Positions 34,957 to 43,068 of a stretch of 64,000 bases of DNA are shown one piece after another. The position numbers were made by a program, and so were the translations under genes. Position 1 is the stretch's first letter; each line of letters starts with the position of its first letter. A model generated the notes under the pieces. It did not search any database and was not told the DNA's origin. It saw only the letters and a program-made list of their open reading frames with translations. The stretch comes from JAJDTR01 sp965220415. Its GTDB lineage: Bacteria > Poribacteria > WGA-4E > JAJDTR01. The stretch spans positions 124,001 through 188,000 of the forward strand of contig OZ244829.1 of assembly GCA_965220415.1 (NCBI GenBank). Reading direction: 5' to 3'.

Positions 34957-36459
34957 CTATTCCGCTCTAATTTGTTGCGGTCTTATTCTTCGAGGCTTCC
35001 TGCGTTGTGATCTTTCTTGATTTTCTCGCTCCGGAATCATTCTCGGCTGGCGGTTCAAGCGTTTCAGCAAACGTTCGACTTCCTCCTCGTAGGTTTGAAA
35101 TGGGTCCTCCATTTCAAACGGTTCCTCGTGAGTAAAATAGATTTGATGCCAATCAACAATGCACGGCATATTATTTTGAAAAAGGTAGCGCATGACAGCG
35201 GAGCGTGCTTTCGCGCGTGTGGTATCCGGGGCATTACGAATCGCGGCGTCAGTTTTCTCCGGTGTTACAAGCTGTACCATTTGCCCTTGGTTTTCCAATT
35301 CGTAATAAAGACTCCGGTCCGGATGAAGATGGTGATATTCCAAGTCGAGGCTTTCGAGCCAGGGATCGTTCCAACTTAGCCCTTCGTCTTCCATAAAAGT
35401 CTCTAGCAGCCATTTCTTTGCCGCCCAATCAACGCGATCGCGCACACTTCGCCAATCTTGTTCAAGGTCGTTTAATACAGATTCCCAACTTGCCAACACC
35501 CAATCCGTGTCATCGTCTTGTCCCTTCAAAATCTTTTGTGCAAGTTCAAGATATTTTCGCTGGAGATCAATCGCCGAGATTGTTTCACCGGTCTCAAGTT
35601 CGACAATCCACCGCAGGCTTTGATCTCGCGAGATGTCTTTCAAGGCACCCACCGGATCCGCTAAAGCAATATTACTCGGTTGGTGTCCTCTTTCAATAAG
35701 GTCAAGCACCAGCGACGTGGTTCCAACCTTCAGCGCTGTAGCGTATTCGGACATGTTTGTGTCCCCAACGAGCAGATGGAGACGTCGATATTTCGTGTAG
35801 TCCGATAGTGGCTCATCACGTGTGTTAATGATTGCCCTACTAAACTGGATCCATTCATAGATTTCGGTGACGATATGATCCGCGCGCTGCGATATTTGAA
35901 AACCGTGAAAAGCATCAGAGCCAGGTTGAACATCCTCGAAATCAAGAATTTCCTCATATCCTCCAACCCTGCCCGCTCCCGCATATATTTGCCTAGTGAC
36001 GAAAAACGGCATCAGTGCCGGAATGACAACCTTGTAGAATGGGATGTCACGCCGGAGTTGGTAGTTTTCATGACATCCGAAAGTTGCCCCCGTGAAATGG
36101 TCGATGTTATTTTTGAAGAACGAAACTGCCTCATTTAGCCCCAACTCACCCGTGACATGCGTTATCAAGCGCTCAATTGCTTTGTCGTAGGCGACGACCG
36201 ACAAAAGATCGACGCACTCGGGGGTAGCATACTCAAGGTGCCCCATGTCTATATAAAGTCGACCCCCATTGAAGAGAAAGCCGCCGTTACCCGGTGGTTC
36301 GCCGTAGTCACGATAGTGTATGTCAGAAATACCCAGTTGTAGCTGGTGGAAGACGTGGTCTCTGACCACTGAGGCGACTCCTTCGGATGACATACTCAGT
36401 TGATTCGCTTCGATCATACATCCGAATTCTGTTTCAATTCCAAAAATGCGCTTGCTCAA
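34957..36459 (-). CDS. pafA: PafA, ligase joining UBact to substrate lysines
   Basis: Glutamine-synthetase-like ligase: activates the C-terminal Glu of the modifier with ATP and joins it to a Lys on target proteins. It opens RIFGIETEFGCM, with the ATP/Mg-binding Glu in ETEFG, then FLFNGGRLYIDMGHLEYATPE, and NNIDHFTGATFGCHENY in the middle. It lacks the 40-residue loop after the first strand that marks Dop, so the two paralogues can be told apart. The C-terminus carries an unusual Arg-rich tail of about 30 residues (RRKPRRIRPQQ). It follows prcA after 41 nt, so it is very likely co-transcribed with UBact-prcB-prcA. Length 500 aa against about 480 for actinobacterial PafA. Confidence 0.92.
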   Translation of the reverse strand: MSKRIFGIETEFGCMIEANQLSMSSEGVASVVRDHVFHQLQLGISDIHYRDYGEPPGNGGFLFNGGRLYIDMGHLEYATPECVDLLSVVAYDKAIERLITHVTGELGLNEAVSFFKNNIDHFTGATFGCHENYQLRRDIPFYKVVIPALMPFFVTRQIYAGAGRVGGYEEILDFEDVQPGSDAFHGFQISQRADHIVTEIYEWIQFSRAIINTRDEPLSDYTKYRRLHLLVGDTNMSEYATALKVGTTSLVLDLIERGHQPSNIALADPVGALKDISRDQSLRWIVELETGETISAIDLQRKYLELAQKILKGQDDDTDWVLASWESVLNDLEQDWRSVRDRVDWAAKKWLLETFMEDEGLSWNDPWLESLDLEYHHLHPDRSLYYELENQGQMVQLVTPEKTDAAIRNAPDTTRAKARSAVMRYLFQNNMPCIVDWHQIYFTHEEPFEMEDPFQTYEEEVERLLKRLNRQPRMIPERENQERSQRRKPRRIRPQQIRAE

Positions 36460-36501
36460 AATCTTCCTCGGATGTTTCGGTGTTAGTCATTAAGAATCGT
36501 C

Positions 36502-37281
36502 TCACAACCAATTGGCAGTTAGGTTTTCAATTTCCTCCGACTGGAGTATGCGGAATTTGCTGTTGCCTCGGCGCGTGCTATCCAAAACTGCGGCTTCAAT
36601 CTGCCCCTCTTTCAACTCTTCCTTCAAGACATCGTGCACCTGCACCCTGTCTACGGGTGGCTCTTCAGATTCATCCGATTCTTCATCCTCCTGTAAACTT
36701 AGATCTCGTCCTACCGCCCAAATTTCCAAAGCGGTGCGTGCGGTAGAGATGAGTGTTCCGTCGCTCGAATTAGAATCAGCCAAATATCGGCGCATCGCAT
36801 TCTCAATGGCATCGGTACCTCCGATCAATTGAGCATGGCTATCGGTCGCGACGGCGCCATCGTAGTTTATGGAACTAAACTGATTTTCCCTACCGAGTGT
36901 CCCCAATTCAGCCAATAGCATCTTGATGATGGGAGCGGCTCCAAAAATGGTCTCAAATGTCTGTTTTATCGCGGGGCCAAGAACAAAGTTTGCTAGTCGG
37001 TGTAGGGTTACATCGTCCACCGAGTTTTGAAATCCTTGTACGGAGGCAGTATCCGTCGCCAACATACGCAACTGCTCTATGTAAGCGGGGTGTCCGATTG
37101 CGCACAGTGCGGTTCGGTTGTGTACTTCAAAGATTTTACGCTGACCACTTCCGACCGTCAGAAGCAACAACCCATCGTTATAGTTTAACCCAACGACGGG
37201 ACTTCCCGGGCGAAGCTGGTCCTCGATGTAATCCCTACGATCATTAATCGCCTCAATCCAGCGATATGGTTCATCTAACAT
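36502..37281 (-). CDS. prcA: 20S proteasome alpha subunit
   Basis: Non-catalytic outer-ring subunit of the bacterial 20S proteasome that gates the chamber and docks the ATPase. The 259-residue protein has the alpha-type N-terminal helix region (RWIEAINDRRDYIEDQLRPG), then GSPVVGLNYNDGLLLLTV and CAIGHPAYIEQLRML. There is no propeptide and no catalytic Thr, as expected. The C-terminus is an acidic tail (LQEDEESDESEEPPVD) followed by 50 residues. The ATG at 37281 overlaps the end of prcB by 11 nt, giving translational coupling for equal amounts of both rings. Confidence 0.93.
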   Translation of the reverse strand: MLDEPYRWIEAINDRRDYIEDQLRPGSPVVGLNYNDGLLLLTVGSGQRKIFEVHNRTALCAIGHPAYIEQLRMLATDTASVQGFQNSVDDVTLHRLANFVLGPAIKQTFETIFGAAPIIKMLLAELGTLGRENQFSSINYDGAVATDSHAQLIGGTDAIENAMRRYLADSNSSDGTLISTARTALEIWAVGRDLSLQEDEESDESEEPPVDRVQVHDVLKEELKEGQIEAAVLDSTRRGNSKFRILQSEEIENLTANWL

Positions 37282-38107
37282 AGTCTACGTCAACAAATTC
37301 GGTATAGATTTCGCCTAGCTGTCCCTCGGACAGGTCGTGAATACCCTCCCGTGTGATTGTCTTGGCTGTCGGGAAGATGTGCGATTTTGGGTTATATCCA
37401 CTGGTTGCGACATCGTATTCAGATGCTGTGTCAAGCAGTCTCAGCACCGTGCGAGTCGCCTGCTGTTCGTCCATTTCGGCGAGTGGTCCGCCTTCCCAGC
37501 GATCCAAGTAGCGCAGGATGCCTCGAATCCAGACCGATCCGGAGCCAGACACGGCAAAAGCAGCGTTTTCAAAGTGTGCGCCGAGGGCGTCATAGAAATA
37601 AATTTTTCCGCCGTTTTCATCTTCTTGCTGATTCAGGTCGTAGAGTGCGAAGATAGGAATCACTCCGCCAATCCCCTGTAATGCCATTGGCAAGTTTTCG
37701 CGAATCAAGCGTGAGAGCATCCTCAACTTTCCTTCTACGCTTAACTCTTGAAGTTGACTTCGACGGAAATACTGAAATGAATGTTCAAGGACTCTCGCCA
37801 TTTCATAGGCAATAGCCGGGGATCCCGAGATAGCCAGGACGGAATATTCATCTATTGGCAATACTTTTTCCGCTCGGTCGTACATGACGGATGTTCCAGC
37901 CGTTGCTCGCCGATCTCCGGCAATCAGAATACCCTCCCGATAACGCACCGCAATAACAGTTGTGCCCTCTGCTACCTCCAAATGATGCCCAACAACGCTT
38001 CCGGCTGATCCAGCAGGCATGTTTTGGGGAGTCAAGTCGTCAGCACCGAGTTGGATGTGGCAGTTCCGTGATTTCAAGAGACTGAGGAAGTCCCCTTTGT
38101 GGTTCAT
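37271..38107 (-). CDS. prcB: 20S proteasome beta subunit (catalytic)
   Basis: Threonine protease forming the inner rings of the 20S core. It is made with a 48-residue propeptide; cleavage at AEG/TTVIAVRY exposes Thr49 as the nucleophile. The conserved Asp is in ILIAGDRRATAG and the Lys33-type residue in RAEKVLPID. GSGSVW and LDTASEYDVATSGYNP are typical of the C-terminal half. Length 278 aa is close to mycobacterial PrcB. The start codon is only 3 nt after the UBact stop, and the end overlaps prcA by 11 nt: a tight three-gene unit. Confidence 0.95.
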   Translation of the reverse strand: MNHKGDFLSLLKSRNCHIQLGADDLTPQNMPAGSAGSVVGHHLEVAEGTTVIAVRYREGILIAGDRRATAGTSVMYDRAEKVLPIDEYSVLAISGSPAIAYEMARVLEHSFQYFRRSQLQELSVEGKLRMLSRLIRENLPMALQGIGGVIPIFALYDLNQQEDENGGKIYFYDALGAHFENAAFAVSGSGSVWIRGILRYLDRWEGGPLAEMDEQQATRTVLRLLDTASEYDVATSGYNPKSHIFPTAKTITREGIHDLSEGQLGEIYTEFVDVDYVR

Positions 38108-38110
38108 TAC

Positions 38111-38308
38111 CTATTCCCCTGTCCTCTGGCGATAGTTGCGTGACTGGTTTTTCTTGACACGACGCATGCGGTTGAGTAATTCCTTCCTGTCCGGACTATT
38201 CGTGTCCGGGCGTTTTGGCCCCTCATCATCGCCGCCATCGCCTGGTCCAAAAGGCTTCGCGGGTCGCTGTTGTCGGTCTCTCAGGTGCATAAGCACATCT
38301 GTTGTCAT
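38111..38308 (-). CDS. ubact: UBact, ubiquitin-like protein modifier (Pup analogue)
   Basis: A 65-residue, highly charged, probably disordered protein that tags proteins for the proteasome. It has the GPGDGGDDEGPKRPDTNSP middle, the helix-forming RKELLNRMRRVKK and the C-terminal NYRQRTGE. These match UBact, the Pup-like modifier described from several Gram-negative phyla; actinobacterial Pup instead ends GGQ or GGE. The last residue is already Glu, so no deamidation is needed before ligation. ATG 38308 has AGGAGG 8 nt upstream, a very strong site, fitting high expression. Its position directly before prcB (3-nt gap) is the same as that of pup in Mycobacterium. Confidence 0.93.
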   Translation of the reverse strand: MTTDVLMHLRDRQQRPAKPFGPGDGGDDEGPKRPDTNSPDRKELLNRMRRVKKNQSRNYRQRTGE

Positions 38309-38574
38309 GATAATTGCCTCCTGTCAATAAAGACAAAACTGCGTTTTTAGTTCTGTGACATCTAGAAACCACCGGGCAACTAGAGTTGGGATACGGGGGG
38401 TTCGATTTTTCGTAACTGTTTAGTGCATCGTTTGGTTCGTAGTATTACAGTTCGTCGCACGTCCGCTCTGGGCATGTAATACCATTTCTATAAAATGGAA
38501 GTGCATTGATTACGTGGATTAAGCAAAGAAACTTGCCGGAGCGGAACAACAAGCTTCGTCTCTGCGCAAAGTCC

Positions 38575-38597
38575 GCGGGGCAAGATGCCCCGCCTAC
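38575..38597 (-). repeat. REP-like hairpin
   Basis: GCGGGGCA-AGA-TGCCCCGC followed by CTAC; the same palindrome as at 12098. It lies in the 511-nt gap between UBact and dop, which must also hold the UBact promoter; I could not identify that promoter. Confidence 0.65.
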
Positions 38598-38720
38598 GGA
38601 AAAAGTGGACGATACCATTCAAACATCATATGCACTATTATTCAAGCGAAATGGTATAAGCCCCCAATTAGCCGGAATTAGCATTGTACTTCCATACCCG
38701 GTGCGTTCCCTGCCCCCGGT

Positions 38721-38746
38721 CGGTCTGGATCGGCAAATCCAGACCG
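38721..38746. repeat. Hairpin CGGTCTGGAT / ATCCAGACCG
   Basis: Perfect 10-bp stem with a 6-nt loop CGGCAA, 74 nt past the dop stop codon. It has no T-run, so it is not a classic terminator; it is related to the hairpin at 29330. Confidence 0.55.
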
Positions 38747-38819
38747 ATGGACTAAACAATTACGATTTTCGCTTCCGGAGTATCACGCTGCCATTTGCAT
38801 CACGAGAGGATTAGGCGCG

Positions 38820-40337
38820 CTAATTCCGAATACCTAAATTGTCTACCAAGGATTCTACCGTTGATGAATTATTCAGGATGCGGTTGTATTCCGCTGCCAG
38901 ACTTGGATCCGCAAGTTGTTTCATGCAAACGGAAACGGGTCTTCCCTTTACATTGAACGTGATGGTATCCCACTGAACAGATCTAACATCGGCACTAAAT
39001 TTATTGAGCGACTGTCCACGAAAATACGCCCGGGTATCCGACGGGGGATGGTGAATGGCGTGTTCAATCTGCCGCTCGGTGACGACACGGCGCATCAAGC
39101 CCTGTGATTGGAGTCCGTAATATAACCCTTTGTCCTGATTGATATTGTGATATTCCAAATCCAGACTTTGTAACCACGGATCGTCCCAACTAATCCCCTC
39201 TTCGTCAATGAATGTCTCTAGCAACCATTTCTTTGCAACCCAATCCAAGCTATCTGTCAAACTCATCGGATCTCTTTCGAGACGATTGAGCACCAACTCC
39301 CATTCATTCAACACCCAGTCGGTATCGGAATCTTGACCTGCAAAATGCCGCCGGGCTAAATCCAAGTATTTTCGTTGCAAATCAACTGCGGAGATTGTAG
39401 CGCCGTTGCTCAACCTTAATGTCCATTCGTAAGTTTGATCCCGCGAAATCTCCTTGATTGTCTCAATCGGGTTATCAATGGCAAAGCTACCAGGCACCCG
39501 CCGTTGTTCGATCAGACTAATCACCAACGCGGTTGTACCGAGTTTGAGTGCGGTCGAATACTCCGACATGTTGGCATCACCCACAATACCGTGAAGTCGG
39601 CGATACTTAGCGGCATCCGCATGCGGTTCGTCGCGTGTGTTCACAATCGGGCGGTTGTGCATCGTATCTACGCTAATTTCTACATGAAAGAAATCTGATC
39701 GTTGCGCCAGTTGGAAGAATCCGGCGGAACTAATGCCCGACTCGGTTTCGATGCCGACTTTGCCCGCCCCGGCAAAAATCTGCCGCGTCACAAAGAACGG
39801 CATGATACTTTCTTTCAGGTAATCGAACTCAATCTCCCGCTTCATCAGATAGTTGTCGTGGCAGCCGTAACTGTGTCCATGAAAATCGGTATTGTTTTTA
39901 TAGAGCAACACCTCGCGCTTCAGTTTTTCGCTACGACGCACAGCGCATTGAAACAAGATCCGCTCGCCAGCTTTATCGTGTGCTATTAACTCAAACAAAC
40001 TTTGACATTCAGGCGTGGAATATTCCGGATGAGCGTGATCGTTGTATAGACGAGCGCCGTTCACAAGAATCATATCGCTCTTGATTTCGTTGAAGGGAAG
40101 GTTGCGTCGACTATCCTGTTCTTGATACTGGCGCTCATCCGGGTGTTCTTGTAACTCACTAGCGCGGAATCCACGATCGTCGCGAAACGGATCCTCTCCG
40201 TTATAATCCCACATCGGACGAAAGTCGCCCGGTCGATAACTCTTGATGAGTTCAATTGATAATTGAACCGGATCAACATTTTTCTTGCCTTCAAGCGTAA
40301 TGCCGTATTCCGTTTCAATTCCAAACAGTCTTTGCAT
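38820..40337 (-). CDS. dop: Dop, UBact/Pup-removing enzyme
   Basis: Paralogue of PafA with a glutamine-synthetase-like fold; cleaves the modifier off substrates (and in Pup systems deamidates it). It opens RLFGIETEYGITLEG, and then has the diagnostic inserted loop (about residues 38-75: MWDYNGEDPFRDDRGFRASE) missing in PafA. NGARLYNDHAHPEYSTPEC and NNTDFHGHSYGCHDNY follow. Because UBact here already ends in Glu, its useful activity should be tag removal or recycling. 505 aa, full length. It is separated from UBact by 511 nt and from the ATPase by 276 nt, so it may have its own promoter. Confidence 0.93.
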   Translation of the reverse strand: MQRLFGIETEYGITLEGKKNVDPVQLSIELIKSYRPGDFRPMWDYNGEDPFRDDRGFRASELQEHPDERQYQEQDSRRNLPFNEIKSDMILVNGARLYNDHAHPEYSTPECQSLFELIAHDKAGERILFQCAVRRSEKLKREVLLYKNNTDFHGHSYGCHDNYLMKREIEFDYLKESIMPFFVTRQIFAGAGKVGIETESGISSAGFFQLAQRSDFFHVEISVDTMHNRPIVNTRDEPHADAAKYRRLHGIVGDANMSEYSTALKLGTTALVISLIEQRRVPGSFAIDNPIETIKEISRDQTYEWTLRLSNGATISAVDLQRKYLDLARRHFAGQDSDTDWVLNEWELVLNRLERDPMSLTDSLDWVAKKWLLETFIDEEGISWDDPWLQSLDLEYHNINQDKGLYYGLQSQGLMRRVVTERQIEHAIHHPPSDTRAYFRGQSLNKFSADVRSVQWDTITFNVKGRPVSVCMKQLADPSLAAEYNRILNNSSTVESLVDNLGIRN

Positions 40338-40613
40338 ATTTGATTGTACTAGACGGGATTATGTGTTGCCGGTCTATCTTGCGTACTTACCGTGCCGGGG
40401 AAAACTCTCATGTCCTGCTCAATCCCTCGTGCCTAATAATGATTGGACGAATTGATTCGTGTTTACGGTCTGAGGGGTACCTCACAGGCTTTGCGGCATA
40501 ACCTACCCAAGGCACAATTGGGAGAAATGTAGCCCTCTAACGATACGTATTACATGGTGAAGGTTGGTGGGTTGAAATACGTATACTGAGTGTACGATGC
40601 GTCGCGCATTGGG

Positions 40614-42365
40614 CTAAATCACATGCCCGGCAGCCTTTCTCGAATGCGATTTTTCCGGTCGGATTGGAGAAACTTTGACAACGTTTTCCGCGTCGTAGTC
40701 GAGCAACTTTAGCCAGTCCTCAACACTGTCCGTTGAAGGGAAAATATCGCTTTCGCTATACTCCGCGCCAAGCGCATCCATCAAATCCAGCGCCCCGATA
40801 CCTGTTTCTTGGTTCAGATTATTGATTGCACGTTTAATTGCTGATTCCTTTGCGCGCTGTACAATGGATTCGATGATAGCACCACTGCATAAATTACCGC
40901 GATAGAGGATATCCCGCCGTCCATTTCGCAACCCAACTTCCAAAAACTTATTCTCTTCAGTTGGCTGAAACATTTCGTCGGAGACTCGATCTATCAAATT
41001 ATTGACAGCCGCTTCGAGATTACCGTCATGAGTTTTAACAATTTCGGGATCAATAGGGAGTTCCGGCGTCAAGTAGATGCGGAAAATGTCGTTTGCAGCC
41101 TCCCTATCGGGGCGCGTCACTTTGATTTTTCGATCGATGCGACCGGGGCGCAGGATGGCCGGATCAATAAGGTCGGGTCGGTTAGTTGCGAGAATGATGA
41201 CAACATCTTGAAGTGACTCAATACCATCCATCTCAGCGCAAAACATCGGCACAACGGTGTTCGCTATGTTGTGAGATCTATAAGATCGACGCGTTCCCAA
41301 GATTGACTCGGCTTCGTCAATAAACACGAATGACAGATAACCATCCTTGCGTTTTTCTCGAGCAATCTGAAAGATTTCACGAACCTTCCGTTCGGATTCT
41401 CCCAACCACATATTCAAGATTTCGGGACCCTTAATGTGGAGGAAACAGCCTTCAACATCGCTTGCGGTTTCCGTTTTTAACCTTTGCGTCAGGTTATGTG
41501 CTGTAGCTTTGCCGATTAGTGTTTTGCCACAGCCCGGGGGACCGTGTAGGAGGAAGCCCTTGGGTGCGCTATATTGAAAACTCTCAAATATCTCCGGATG
41601 CAGAATCGGGAGTTCAATGGTATCTTTAATAAGGTTTATGGTGTCGTTTAATCCACCAACCTTCTCCCAAGGTATCTCGGGAACTTCCTCCAAGTAGTAG
41701 TCTTTTACCTCTTGAGTCTCCAATCGTTCGAGCGCAACTTTGAAGTTTGGGTCGATACGGACTTCGTCGCCCACTTTCAATTTTTTGTTGGCAAGATCTG
41801 TAGATCGTTCCAAAATCACGGCCTGTGTCGCAGGCTCCTGTCCAACGCGCAATCTACCATCCGGCAAGATGTCGCCAATTTTCCCTATGGGGCCGGCATC
41901 GCTATATCCCAGTTCGCCCACTATGACATAAGCCTCGTTGAGGAGAACGCTGAAGCCGATTTTGAAGGAGTATGGATCCAACCGGGAGTCAATGTTCGCG
42001 AGGTACTCCGAACCACCGACAATTACTCGCGCAATGCCTTTCTTAGGGAATCCCAAGAGTGTGCCTATTCGGTTCGCAGGAGCGGTTAGTTTGTCAACTG
42101 TTTCCTGCATGTCGACAATCGCTTGCCGCGCTTCCTGAAACGTGACTTCGTCTTCAATAATGGCACGTCGCAGTTCGTACAGAAGTGAACGTCGGCGATC
42201 GTTCTCGTGCATTGTGTAAAGAAGTTGATCCACGAGCATCAAAGAACGCGGTGTACCTACATCTTCTTCAATTTCATCGGATTCTTCAGCAAAATCGTCA
42301 TCATATACATCAAGGCCCTCACCAGATCGCCTTTCAGATTGAGTCCGATTTTTGTTGTCGCGCAT
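40614..42365 (-). CDS. arc: Proteasome-associated AAA+ ATPase (ARC/Mpa)
   Basis: Hexameric unfoldase that binds the tag and feeds substrates into the 20S core. An acidic N-terminal stretch (DDDFAEESDEIEED) is followed by a coiled coil (about residues 45-85), then an OB region (VGDEVRIDPNFKV) and one AAA+ domain with Walker A GPPGCGKT at 275-282 and Walker B FVFIDEAESI. The sensor region has ILATNRPDLIDPAILRPGRID. The coiled coil looks shorter than in mycobacterial Mpa. The C-terminus is RKAAGHVI and lacks the QYL/HbYX tail that opens the 20S gate in Mpa. The start is ATG 42365 with AGGAGA about 6 nt upstream; a TTG 33 nt earlier is unlikely. Confidence 0.93.
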   Translation of the reverse strand: MRDNKNRTQSERRSGEGLDVYDDDFAEESDEIEEDVGTPRSLMLVDQLLYTMHENDRRRSLLYELRRAIIEDEVTFQEARQAIVDMQETVDKLTAPANRIGTLLGFPKKGIARVIVGGSEYLANIDSRLDPYSFKIGFSVLLNEAYVIVGELGYSDAGPIGKIGDILPDGRLRVGQEPATQAVILERSTDLANKKLKVGDEVRIDPNFKVALERLETQEVKDYYLEEVPEIPWEKVGGLNDTINLIKDTIELPILHPEIFESFQYSAPKGFLLHGPPGCGKTLIGKATAHNLTQRLKTETASDVEGCFLHIKGPEILNMWLGESERKVREIFQIAREKRKDGYLSFVFIDEAESILGTRRSYRSHNIANTVVPMFCAEMDGIESLQDVVIILATNRPDLIDPAILRPGRIDRKIKVTRPDREAANDIFRIYLTPELPIDPEIVKTHDGNLEAAVNNLIDRVSDEMFQPTEENKFLEVGLRNGRRDILYRGNLCSGAIIESIVQRAKESAIKRAINNLNQETGIGALDLMDALGAEYSESDIFPSTDSVEDWLKLLDYDAENVVKVSPIRPEKSHSRKAAGHVI

Positions 42366-42629
42366 CAAACTTCTCCTGACACAATGTAAATTGAGCAACG
42401 AGATTAAGGAAATCTGTCCTCTGGGGTGTGCGACTCGCCAATCAAATCGAATCCTGCTTGATTAGAGGATTAACGCTAAAGTCTCACAGAGTTTAGCCGT
42501 TTTGTTTCTTCTTCGTGCAATCCACTTGGTTCGTTTAAATAACTCGTAGTACTTTCGTTTCAACGTCGCGATAAAATTTCCGGCTATTTCCAATTTCCCA
42601 AAACTTGAATATTAAGGTTGTTCGCCTTC

Positions 42630-42687
42630 TATACTCCGCGCTGTCAGAAATTGAGCCTTCTGTAGGAGCGATCTCCAGGTCGCGACC
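42630..42687 (+). repeat. Truncated copy of the 140-bp element
   Basis: Matches the left 58 bp of the elements at 27255 and 46878 (TATACTCCGCGCTGTCAGAA to AGGTCGCGACC), then departs. It lies in the 700-nt gap 42366-43068, which shows no gene on either strand that I trust. Confidence 0.7.
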
Positions 42688-43068
42688 CTTGTACGAGCGA
42701 ACTACGATTCCCGACCTGCTGGTGCTACGTAAATCCTATTAGAAACAAATATCACTGGAAAAGAAAGCACAATAAACACCCAGCGCAAAGTATAAAACTG
42801 GTTTCAGGTTAGTCGGAATCCTAAATTGCTTACTGATTAATCCTAGGATTAAAACTAAGCTCACCGCTTCGAGAGATTCTCTTGATTCAGCCGGGCGAAA
42901 AACTGTCCGCAAATCATTGAGTCATGGCAATCTGACGATAGATGGGGTAGAGAAAACGGAGATTTTCATTTGGCAGATGTCACGCTATTCTATCACACTA
43001 TTTCGGGAATCTCAACGCAAAAAAGTGAAATTTGGTCCCTGGGGCGGAAAGCAGATTGACACCAAACC

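Noticed and set aside
38506..38814. 102-codon frame between dop and UBact
   Set aside because: It reads through two hairpin repeats and has no ribosome site.
34957..40337. Calling both PafA-like genes PafA or glutamine synthetase
   Set aside because: The inserted loop after the first strand in the 38820 gene identifies Dop, and the 34957 gene lacks it; both are linked to UBact.
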